Position numbers and translations under genes: made by a program. This document shows positions 1 to 5,060 of a stretch of DNA of 5,060 bases, piece after piece. The stretch lies in assembly GCA_937959095.1 (NCBI GenBank), contig CALGLY010000250.1, positions 1 to 5,060 of the forward strand, given 5' to 3'. This stretch comes from an uncultured Saprospiraceae bacterium. GTDB taxonomy: Bacteria > Bacteroidota > Bacteroidia > Chitinophagales > Saprospiraceae. The stretch's first letter is position 1. Every line of letters starts with the position of its first letter. The notes under the pieces were generated by a model. It had not been told where the DNA came from. It ran no database searches and saw only the letters and a list, made by a program, of their open reading frames with translations.

Positions 1-871
1 GAATATGAATGGCGGTGGCGGTTTCGAGATTTGGCAGCACAAAGGGCATCAGCCAGAGTCGCCAAAATTTGAATTGCAATTGGGGGATTTAGGAATTTTT
101 GGGGGAAAATTGAAAAGTTATGATGTTTATGCCAGCTACAAGCAGCATAAGCAAAATGAGGTAAATCTGCTCTCCGAAGTCCATAATACGCCTGATGGTA
201 GACCTACTTATTACTTCCGTGATCCTTATGATAATGTCTTTCAGGTCGTTCAGTCAGAGAATTGGTTTCAGAAGAAGCGCACCACTATGGGCGGCGTATA
301 TGGAACCATCATTGGATCTAGCGATATAGCACGTTCCTTGCCTATTTATCAAGAATTATTGGGCTACGACACAATTGTGTATGATGAAACGAGCGTTGAT
401 ACTAATTTAGCTGCTATTCCAGGTGGCAAGGGGCAATTTCGTAGAGTATTGCTTCGGCATTCCAAGCCAAGAGAAGGGGCATTTGCGCCATTACTTGGCG
501 AAAGCGAAATTGAATTGGTACAAGCACTAGACCGCAGTCCGCGCTCTATTTATGAAGGGCGTATTTGGGGTGATCCGGGCTTCATTCATCTTTGTTTCGA
601 TGTAAATGGCATGGATAATATCGGCAAGAAAGCGGCTGAATTAGGTTATCCATTCACCGTAGATAGTGGGCACTTTGACATGGGCGATGCCGCAGGGCGT
701 TTCACCTATATCGAAGATCCAGATGGGGTGCTGATTGAGTTTGTACAGACCTACAAAGTGCCAGTAGCAAAAAAGATAGGTTGGTATATCAATTTGAAAG
801 GACGCAATCCAAAGAAATCCCTTCCGCGCTTAGTGCTGAAAGCATTAGGACTGAATCGGAAATCGGATTGA
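1..871 (+). CDS. VOC-fold (glyoxalase/dioxygenase superfamily) protein, 5'-truncated by window edge
   Basis: The reading frame is already open at base 2, and the first ATG (base 5) lies inside a conserved GGGGFEIWQ strand, so the true start is upstream of the window. The visible 288 residues (counted from that ATG) hold the end of one VOC module (about 1-83, closing with YYFRDPYDNVFQVVQ) and a complete second module (about 96-249). The second module has the usual SDIARSLPIYQELLGY helix, E170 in IELVQ, H195 in GFIHLCFDV and E245 in DPDGVLIEF, which align with VOC metal ligands. The first expected ligand, usually His, is Gly (G100). The first module looks more degenerate, with E8 kept but Q80 at the last ligand position. 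A basic tail (250-288) follows. VOC proteins include glyoxalase I, extradiol dioxygenases and epimerases; the substrate here cannot be read from sequence. No signal peptide is visible in this part, so location is unknown, most likely cytoplasmic. Confidence 0.85.
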   Translation, partial: NMNGGGGFEIWQHKGHQPESPKFELQLGDLGIFGGKLKSYDVYASYKQHKQNEVNLLSEVHNTPDGRPTYYFRDPYDNVFQVVQSENWFQKKRTTMGGVYGTIIGSSDIARSLPIYQELLGYDTIVYDETSVDTNLAAIPGGKGQFRRVLLRHSKPREGAFAPLLGESEIELVQALDRSPRSIYEGRIWGDPGFIHLCFDVNGMDNIGKKAAELGYPFTVDSGHFDMGDAAGRFTYIEDPDGVLIEFVQTYKVPVAKKIGWYINLKGRNPKKSLPRLVLKALGLNRKSD

Positions 872-885
872 TGTAAGGACGTTTG

Positions 886-916
886 GATATTTAGATGTTT
901 TCAGTAGCTAAATATC
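886..916. repeat. 9-bp inverted repeat (GATATTTAG / CTAAATATC) after the VOC gene
   Basis: GATATTTAG (886-894) is perfectly complementary to CTAAATATC (908-916) around a 13-base loop, 14 bases after the VOC stop codon. The left arm extended by one base (886-895) is also complementary to TCTAAATATC at 956-965 in the following 8-bp array, so two alternative pairings exist. The stem is entirely AT-rich apart from its ends and has no strong U-tract after it, only AAAAA, so a standard intrinsic terminator is not supported. It may be a weak hairpin or part of the same repeat family as the array. Confidence 0.5.
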
Positions 917-931
917 AAAAAGGCAGAAGTC

Positions 932-971
932 TCTAAATGTCTAAAAATCTAAAAGTCTAAATATCTAGCAA
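932..971. repeat. Degenerate tandem array of 8-bp TCTAAANN units
   Basis: Five consecutive 8-base units can be read: TCTAAATG, TCTAAAAA, TCTAAAAG, TCTAAATA and TCTAGCAA. The first four share TCTAAA followed by two variable bases; the fifth is degenerate and ends exactly where the ATG of the TPR gene begins (972). The array therefore occupies the ribosome-loading region of that gene. Its unit length is not a multiple of three and it is noncoding, so copy-number change would alter spacing and not reading frame. Any regulatory role is inference. Confidence 0.65.
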
Positions 972-2450
972 ATGCGAATAGCAATCATTCTGATACTATT
1001 ATGTTGTAGTAATGCACTTTGGGCAACGAAGCAATTCGAGTATAGCCCAATGGCAAGACAGGCTTATGATAATATCGTAGAGCTACGCTTTCAGGATGCA
1101 CGCCTAATAATAGCCCAATTAAAAGTCGAAGAACCTAACAACCTCATTGTACATCATCTCGAAGATTATATTGATTTCTTCACCGTCTATATTGGTGAAA
1201 ATCAGCAAGAATACAACCGCCTTTATCCTAATCGGCAGAAACGACTAAATGCCATACAAGATGGCGATAAAAAATCGCCCTATTATCTCTATCTGCAAGC
1301 CGACATTCGCTTACATTGGGCGTTGGGCGGGCTCAAATTTGGCGATTATTATAGTACACTCACCGAAATAAATAAAGCCTTCAAGCTACTAGAGCGCAAC
1401 GCTGAAAAATTCCCGAATTTCATTGCCAATAAGAAAGACTTAGGCATGCTACATGCTATGGTCAGCACGATACCAGACAATTACAAGCGCATTATTTCGT
1501 GGGTGACGAGCCTAGAAGGAACCTTTGAAGAAGGTCGTCGCGAATTGGAACAAGTCATTAGTTACTCTAAGAAAAATGACTTTGTATTTGAAGCAGAAAC
1601 TTATATCCTCTACGCCTATGTGATGCTTTATTTCGGGAATGAAGGCGAGCAAGCATGGAGTATCATGCAGAATAGTAGTCTTAGAAATAAGCTTGACCCT
1701 ATGTCTACCTTTGTGCGTGCCACGGTAGCTATGAAGACAGGGCGCAATGACCAAGCGATTAAGATATTAAAAGCCCGTTCTCAAAACCGTAATTTCCACC
1801 CTTATCATTATTTAGATTTTATGCTAGGACAAGCAAAACTGCGTCGCTTGGACAATGATGCGAGTCTTTATTTGAATAAATATATCCAAAATTTCAAGGG
1901 CAGAAATTATGTCAAAGAATGCTATCGGCACTTGGCTTGGTACGAACTGATACAAGGACAAAACGAGAGTTATCGAAAATATATGGAGAAAGTAAAACGC
2001 TACGGCTATGACTTTCTGGATAATGACAAAAGTGCCTTAGCGGAAGCAAATTTGGGTGAAGAGCCTCATCCTGCTGTACTAAAAGCACGCTTGCTCTTCG
2101 ATGGCGGCTACTATCAACGCGCCTACGAAACCCTGCAAGCAACCTCTGCGGATGCAATGCCTACCGATAAATCGAAGCTAGAATATACCTACTTTCTAGG
2201 GCGCACCACTCATAAATTGCAACAATACGAGGAAGCACTTCAATATTATCAGCAAACCATCACGCTTGGGCGAAATGCTAGTTGGTATTTTGCCTGTCGC
2301 GCAGCCCTAGAACAGGGCGTTATTTATGAATTTCAAGGCAAAAAGACTGCCGCTAAAAAGGCCTTTAGCAATTGTCTTTCTATACGCCCTAGTGAACATC
2401 GCTTTGGCTTGCATCAAAAAGCAAAGGCAGGTTTATCACGACTTCGTTAA
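972..2450 (+). CDS. Exported TPR-repeat protein, uncharacterised
   Basis: This 492-residue protein starts with a likely Sec signal peptide (MRIAIILILLCCSNALWA, cleavage near residue 18), so the mature protein should be periplasmic or membrane-associated. Two cysteines (11, 12) lie in the hydrophobic core, but the preceding ILL is not a good lipobox. The rest is almost all helical. The clearest TPR-like pairs are near 246-270 (FVRATVAMKTGRNDQAIKIL), 367-396, 402-433 (YFLGRTTHKLQQYEEALQYY) and 440-473 (LEQGVIYEFQGKKTAAKKAF, ending IRP). The N-terminal half (about 27-200) is a less standard helical region with LGMLHAMVSTIPDNYKRI (157-174) and EGTFEEGRREL (182-192). TPRs bind peptides or proteins; no catalytic residues are evident and the partner is unknown. 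The ATG at 972 is chosen because it gives the signal peptide and no earlier start does. It is followed by a large palindrome before the next gene. Confidence is high for the gene and low for any function. Confidence 0.88.
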   Translation: MRIAIILILLCCSNALWATKQFEYSPMARQAYDNIVELRFQDARLIIAQLKVEEPNNLIVHHLEDYIDFFTVYIGENQQEYNRLYPNRQKRLNAIQDGDKKSPYYLYLQADIRLHWALGGLKFGDYYSTLTEINKAFKLLERNAEKFPNFIANKKDLGMLHAMVSTIPDNYKRIISWVTSLEGTFEEGRRELEQVISYSKKNDFVFEAETYILYAYVMLYFGNEGEQAWSIMQNSSLRNKLDPMSTFVRATVAMKTGRNDQAIKILKARSQNRNFHPYHYLDFMLGQAKLRRLDNDASLYLNKYIQNFKGRNYVKECYRHLAWYELIQGQNESYRKYMEKVKRYGYDFLDNDKSALAEANLGEEPHPAVLKARLLFDGGYYQRAYETLQATSADAMPTDKSKLEYTYFLGRTTHKLQQYEEALQYYQQTITLGRNASWYFACRAALEQGVIYEFQGKKTAAKKAFSNCLSIRPSEHRFGLHQKAKAGLSRLR

Positions 2451-2458
2451 AATTTCTC

Positions 2459-2567
2459 GTTCTCCGACAAATCCCGTGGAGACAAATAATTTTAGCAAAA
2501 TGAAATAGCGAAGCGGTTACATTTTGATAAATTTTTTGCCTCCATTTCACGGCATTTGTCGGAGAAC
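2459..2567. repeat. Long imperfect palindrome, MITE-like or large RNA hairpin
   Basis: The outer arms GTTCTCCGACAAAT (2459-2472) and ATTTGTCGGAGAAC (2554-2567) are perfectly complementary over 14 bases. Pairing continues inward: CCGTG 2474-2478 with 2548-2552, 2479-2502 with 2520-2542 with three mismatches and one single-base bulge, closing with CAAAATG / CATTTTG. By hand count 39 of 44 left-arm bases pair, with a 5-base bulge at 2543-2547 and a 17-base loop (2503-2519). The element fills the gap between the TPR stop codon (8 bases before it) and the next gene (start 15 bases after it). No T-run follows the 3' arm, so it is not a classic intrinsic terminator. Short terminal inverted repeats, about 109 bp and no coding content fit a MITE or REP-like element; no clean adjacent target duplication is seen. 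Confidence 0.75.
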
Positions 2568-2582
2568 CAAAATTCTTATCTC

Positions 2583-3479
2583 ATGCGTTTTTTTCTCATT
2601 ATTAGTAGTTTGTTTTTCTCTTGTTTTGCTACTGCACAATCCAAGTTTTTGCTTCCTGATATTCTAGAAGAAGCATCTGGAATTGTGTATGCCAATGCAG
2701 ATAGTATTTGGTGGCACAATGATAGTGGCGATACGCCCACGCTCTATTTGACCGATAAGGAAGGTACACTAAAGCAGCAAGTCAACTTGCCTGTGAAACA
2801 TGTAGATTGGGAAGATTTAAGCTACGATGATAAGGGAAATATTTACATTGGAGATGTTGGAAATAATAAAAATGCTCGAAAAAATCTGAAAATTTATATT
2901 TATCATCCGACTACCGAAAAGCTCGATTCTATTCTTTATAGTTACCCCGATCAGCAACTTTTTCCGCCACCGCGTGCTGCCCGAAATTTTGATATGGAAG
3001 GCTTCTTTTGGCATCAAAATAAGCTGCATTTATTTTCTAAAAATAAATTGGGCGCAGGAAATTACTATACCAAACACTATACCTTACCAGCTCGTGCAGG
3101 CGAGCATGTAGCTACGTTTCGCGATAGTATTTATCTAAAAAATAGAGTAGTTACTTCTGCCGCTATTAGTCCTGATAAAAAAACGATTGCACTATTAGCC
3201 TATGATTATAATAAGGTGCTTGGTTTCCTACCAAAATCTGCAACTAGTATTTATGTAATAGATAAATTTAAAGGCACCAATTTCCTGAAAGGACGCATAC
3301 AGGAACAAGGACTTTCGGGTTTAGTGATTGCATCGCAATATGAAAGTCTCGACTTTGTGGATAATAATCGGGTAATTGTTGCCTCTGAAAAAACGAAATA
3401 TTATAAGCAAAAGGCAAGAGTGCTTTCCTTGAAAGGCAAGAAGGAAATTCCTAGAAAGCGCGTTATAGCAAAGCAATAA
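2583..3479 (+). CDS. Secreted, probably beta-propeller-like protein, uncharacterised
   Basis: From the ATG at 2583 the product has 298 residues. It opens with a good signal peptide (MRFFLIISSLFFSCFATA, cleavage near residue 18, before QS), which is why this start is preferred over an in-frame TTG at 2556 inside the palindrome. The mature protein has strand-rich segments and spaced motifs: EEASGI (29-34), WHNDSGD (44-50), DWEDLSYD (75-82), YIGDVGNNKNAR (88-99), NFDMEGFFW (135-143) and ISPDKKTIALLAYD (195-208). The order E-SG, HNDSG, DWED, GD-GNN is, as far as I recall, a recurring pattern in bacterial proteins annotated as hypothetical or propeller-like; no enzymatic role is assigned here. Clustered Asp/Asn/Glu could bind a metal such as calcium, which is inference. 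No C-terminal T9SS sorting domain is present; the end is short and basic. It is likely periplasmic or secreted. Neighbours give no functional clue. Confidence 0.85.
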   Translation: MRFFLIISSLFFSCFATAQSKFLLPDILEEASGIVYANADSIWWHNDSGDTPTLYLTDKEGTLKQQVNLPVKHVDWEDLSYDDKGNIYIGDVGNNKNARKNLKIYIYHPTTEKLDSILYSYPDQQLFPPPRAARNFDMEGFFWHQNKLHLFSKNKLGAGNYYTKHYTLPARAGEHVATFRDSIYLKNRVVTSAAISPDKKTIALLAYDYNKVLGFLPKSATSIYVIDKFKGTNFLKGRIQEQGLSGLVIASQYESLDFVDNNRVIVASEKTKYYKQKARVLSLKGKKEIPRKRVIAKQ

Positions 3480-3492
3480 ACATTTATACTTG
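3463..3492 (+). promoter_or_regulatory. Candidate Bacteroidota-type promoter (TTA - 19 nt - TATACTTG)
   Basis: TATACTTG (3485-3492) matches the Bacteroidota -7 consensus TAnnTTTG at five of six fixed positions, and TTA (3463-3465) matches two of three bases of the -33 TTG with a 19-base spacer. It overlaps the 3' end of the propeller-like gene. Transcription would start near 3498 and run rightward, but within about 30 bases it meets the insertion sequence, whose transposase is on the other strand. The natural target was probably the small membrane ORF now at 4836. This is a pattern match only, in AT-rich DNA. Confidence 0.4.
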
Positions 3493-3525
3493 CGTTGTTT
3501 TAACAATATAAATAATCTAAGTAAT

Positions 3526-3543
3526 TAGGGCGAACGAAGAGTC
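3526..3543 (+). repeat. Left terminal inverted repeat of the ISAs1-family element
   Basis: TAGGGCGAACGAAGAGTC is the exact reverse complement of bases 4819-4836. Beyond both edges pairing stops (T3525 against T4837 outside, A3544 against C4818 inside). It lies at the transposase 3' end. Confidence 0.92.
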
Positions 3544-3549
3544 AAAACA

Positions 3550-4728
3550 CTAATGTGTATTAGATTGACTAACAATGAAAAAGAATTCAAAAATTTGTTC
3601 TAAAAATTCGTCACTCCATGCAGCTTTTAGCCTTTGATTCTTAATTCCTAGCTTCGATAGCTTAGCATTTTTAAGCAAAGCTAAAGCAAACCGCCTGATA
3701 GCTGCAAAGTTAGCAGCAGCTTGTTTATGCTTAATCCTACATCGGTCTTCATTGAAAGCAACGTCTAAAGACCAATGTAATTCATTTTCAACCGTCCAAT
3801 GCTTTCTGATAGCTTGAGCTAATACTTTTGCATTGGGTTTTAAACTGGAAAGATAGTATCGTTTTTCAATACTAGTTTTACCATTGAGAGTTCTTTGAGA
3901 TTCAATACAAATGATAGATTGGATACCTTTCCAATCTTCAAGATCAGGAAAAAATCTCAAGTCACTGATAATTCGACATGTTCTTTTTTCTGTTCTTCCA
4001 TGTGCTTTTTCTTCACGTTGAAAGATATCAACGATTAAAGAAGTGTGTTCAAAATGGGTGAAAAAGCTTTCAATTTCTAAAAAGAGATGCTTGTTATTTT
4101 TTTTGAGTGCTAACAAATAATCAGCCTCCAGATTAATAATCAACTTTGCATTTTGTTTGAAACTAGCAATTGCATCAATCGTAATTAAAGTACCCTTTAT
4201 GTCAATCATTTTGAGCAATTTAGGTATGGCAGTTTTTTCGCAACTCTTTTTGTCAATAATGGATTGACCAATGCTTATAGAATCGTTGCTACAGTAGGCA
4301 GTCACGATTTGCAAAGCACTTCGACTATGTTGATTTCCATTACGACTTGCTCGCAAAGATTTACCATCTACATGTATCATTTTTGATGGTAATCCTTCGG
4401 AATCCGTAATCGATAATTCTTGTAAATCAACTGCTCGTCTAAGCCAATTCGCTAATAATTTTGCAAATTGTTCTTTATTGAGGTTTTGCAAAACAAGACG
4501 AATCAAATCATGGGAAGGATAATGCCGACCGTCAATTAGATTATGTTTTAGTAAAAAATCCTTTTTACTTTTACAATATTCAGAGATCGCAACATAATCA
4601 TCTGCACCTGCAAGCACCGATAAGATAATGATGGCAAGTAGGTTGTAAAGACGATAACGTTGTCCACGACTTTTTCGGTCATCTTTAATTTGTTTGACTT
4701 CTTGTATCAGTAATTGAATAGATTCCAT
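3550..4728 (-). CDS. ISAs1-family DDE transposase
   Basis: This intact 392-residue transposase cuts and rejoins the ends of its own insertion sequence. An N-terminal helical region (about 1-100, with DDRKSRGQRYRLYNLLAIIILSVLAG in its family-typical place) precedes an RNase H-like DDE core. Candidate catalytic residues are D121 in HVDGKSLRAS, D185 in LITIDAIASF and E314 in KHWTVENELHW, followed by the family-typical LDVAFNEDRCRI (321-332) and NFAAIRRFALALLKN (340-354). The length is normal for ISAs1 transposases, with no frameshift or missing motif. The ATG at 4728 is preceded by A-rich sequence (TCTAAAAAGAT on the coding strand) and no Shine-Dalgarno. It is transcribed towards the propeller-like gene, so the two converge over about 70 bases. 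The TAG stop sits inside a small palindrome (CTAAT / ATTAG, 3550-3563). I did not find a clear promoter for it. The assignment is firm; activity is inferred from intactness. Confidence 0.96.
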   Translation of the reverse strand: MESIQLLIQEVKQIKDDRKSRGQRYRLYNLLAIIILSVLAGADDYVAISEYCKSKKDFLLKHNLIDGRHYPSHDLIRLVLQNLNKEQFAKLLANWLRRAVDLQELSITDSEGLPSKMIHVDGKSLRASRNGNQHSRSALQIVTAYCSNDSISIGQSIIDKKSCEKTAIPKLLKMIDIKGTLITIDAIASFKQNAKLIINLEADYLLALKKNNKHLFLEIESFFTHFEHTSLIVDIFQREEKAHGRTEKRTCRIISDLRFFPDLEDWKGIQSIICIESQRTLNGKTSIEKRYYLSSLKPNAKVLAQAIRKHWTVENELHWSLDVAFNEDRCRIKHKQAAANFAAIRRFALALLKNAKLSKLGIKNQRLKAAWSDEFLEQIFEFFFIVSQSNTH

Positions 4729-4818
4729 ATCTTTTTAGATTCTTGTCAAAGAACCTATTATTACTACAATTTGCCAAATAAGATACTCAAAATGAACTCG
4801 TTTACATATTAGAAAAAC

Positions 4819-4836
4819 GACTCTTCGTTCGCCCTA
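4819..4836 (-). repeat. Right terminal inverted repeat of the ISAs1-family element
   Basis: GACTCTTCGTTCGCCCTA is the exact reverse complement of 3526-3543. Its last base, A4836, is also the first base of the ATG of the small membrane ORF, so the insertion sequence abuts or supplies that start codon. Confidence 0.92.
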
Positions 4837-4982
4837 TGACAATAATTAAAAATTGGTTGTTCTATATTTTGCTACCGCTTGCAGCAGCAATCGGAGTATA
4901 TGTGTGGCAATTACAATCACTGAAAAGCCAAGCAGAGGCTTTTGATGATGAACGAATGCTGATGGAACAAGAAGCTAGATGA
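4836..4982 (+). CDS. Small single-pass membrane protein (48 aa), hypothetical
   Basis: The product is MTIIKNWLFYILLPLAAAIG followed by a 28-residue polar part. Residues about 7-24 form one hydrophobic helix, led by K5; the rest (LQSLKSQAEAFDDERMLMEQEAR) is charged and probably helical, possibly a short coiled coil. The positive N-terminus suggests an N-in, C-out orientation. I do not recognise a family. The ATG is the first start in this frame after a TAA at 4779-4781 within the insertion sequence, and its A is the terminal base of the IS repeat. The gene may thus be native with an IS placed at its start, or a remnant whose 5' end was lost. Its native promoter may be the one at 3463-3492, now 1.3 kb away, so expression may be reduced or driven from the IS. 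A short ORF, low certainty, but composition and membrane helix look protein-like. Confidence 0.5.
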   Translation: MTIIKNWLFYILLPLAAAIGVYVWQLQSLKSQAEAFDDERMLMEQEAR

Positions 4983-5060
4983 GCTTACCCCAATTATTCG
5001 ACCATTTAACAATACACCTTCGTTAATAAATTGATGTTAATAGCCCTCCGATTTTTGTCA
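4983..5060. other. Window-end stretch, possible start of a next gene
   Basis: These 78 bases hold no feature I can firmly support. A frame beginning with ATG at 5034 (MLIALRFLS) is open to the window edge and starts hydrophobically, like a signal peptide, but nine codons are too few to judge. A separate 15-codon frame (4979-5026) overlaps the stop of the small membrane ORF by ATGA. TTAAC (5006-5010) and GTTAA (5022-5026) form a weak 5-bp inverted repeat. Confidence 0.25.

Larger units (their letters stand above)
3526..4836 (-). mobile_element. Complete ISAs1-family insertion sequence
   Basis: The element is 1311 bp, bounded by perfect 18-bp inverted repeats and filled by one intact transposase of ISAs1 type. 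The transposase stop codon lies only 6 bases inside the left repeat, and about 90 bases separate its start from the right repeat, leaving no room for passenger genes. The intact frame and identical ends suggest it is recent or still active. ISAs1 elements move by a DDE transposase and usually duplicate 8-10 bp of target, but the flanks TCTAAGTAAT (3516-3525) and TGACAATAAT (4837-4846) agree at only 6 of 10 positions. The exact terminal base is uncertain: the outermost TA could belong to the target. Confidence 0.92.

Noticed and set aside
1512..2157. Two minus-strand open frames of about 80 codons (1512-1754 and 1912-2157)
   Set aside because: They lie antisense inside the TPR gene, have no recognisable domain, and are explained as shadows of its codon use.
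2326..2508. A 60-codon plus-strand frame running over the TPR gene's end into the palindrome
   Set aside because: It overlaps real coding sequence in another frame and its tail is made of repeat sequence; the composition is not convincing.
2518..2526. TACATTTTG in the palindrome as a -7 box for the propeller-like gene
   Set aside because: It has one base too many between TA and TTTG and no TTG at the right distance.
2449..2576. AAAATT copies on both sides of the palindrome as a target duplication
   Set aside because: The left copy is separated from the repeat by several bases and such A/T runs are common here, so it is not a reliable duplication.
2556..2582. TTG at 2556 as an upstream start for the propeller-like protein
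   Set aside because: It lies inside the right arm of the palindrome and would put nine polar residues before an otherwise standard signal peptide that begins at ATG 2583.
2817..3506. Minus-strand frames 2817-3029 and 3321-3506
   Set aside because: Both are antisense to the propeller-like gene, low in complexity, and have no supporting motif or start context.
3495..3506. TTGTTTTAACAA as a terminator for the propeller-like gene
   Set aside because: The stem is only five AT-rich pairs with a two-base loop and no following T-run.
3550..3563. CTAATGTGTATTAG palindrome at the transposase stop codon
   Set aside because: Five-pair, AT-rich stem without a T-tract; too weak to call a terminator.
4740..4753. 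TTCTT-GTCA-AAGAA inverted repeat just upstream of the transposase start
   Set aside because: Could be an operator or a start-hiding hairpin, but five AT-rich pairs are expected by chance here.
4771..4810. Outward promoter in the right end of the IS driving the small membrane ORF
   Set aside because: TACATATT matches only part of TAnnTTTG, and the nearest upstream TTG is about 30 bases away, outside normal spacing.

Overview
The window looks like chromosomal DNA of a Bacteroidota bacterium, perhaps from the Saprospiria, Cytophagia or Chitinophagia; this is an inference from style and not a firm placement. The pointers are AT-rich DNA, start codons preceded by A/T-rich sequence with no convincing Shine-Dalgarno, one promoter-like match to the Bacteroidota TTG / TAnnTTTG pattern, and secreted proteins of types common in that phylum.

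Layout, left to right. (1) Bases 1-871 hold the 3' part of a VOC (glyoxalase/dioxygenase fold) protein whose start lies outside the window. (2) Bases 872-971 are a gap with a 9-bp-stem hairpin and an array of 8-bp TCTAAANN units that ends at the next start codon. (3) Bases 972-2450 encode an exported TPR protein. (4) Bases 2451-2582 are a gap filled almost wholly by one long imperfect palindrome (2459-2567), resembling a MITE or a large RNA hairpin. (5) Bases 2583-3479 encode a secreted, probably beta-propeller-like protein with HNDSG, DWED and GDVGNN motifs. (6) Bases 3526-4836 are a complete ISAs1-family insertion sequence with perfect 18-bp terminal inverted repeats and an intact transposase on the minus strand. 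(7) Bases 4836-4982 encode a 48-residue single-pass membrane protein whose ATG begins on the last base of the IS inverted repeat. (8) Bases 4983-5060 hold only hints of a next gene.

The cellular genes all run on the plus strand, but the gaps of 100-132 bp contain repeats, so they need not form one operon. I see no clear pathway linking the VOC, TPR and propeller proteins; the last two are both predicted to be exported. The most informative feature is the IS junction. A promoter-like sequence left of the IS (3463-3492) and the small membrane ORF right of it look like one transcription unit split by the insertion, yet the IS is not flanked by a recognisable target duplication. Apart from this and the uncharacterised palindrome, I see no defence system, CRISPR array, tRNA or rRNA.
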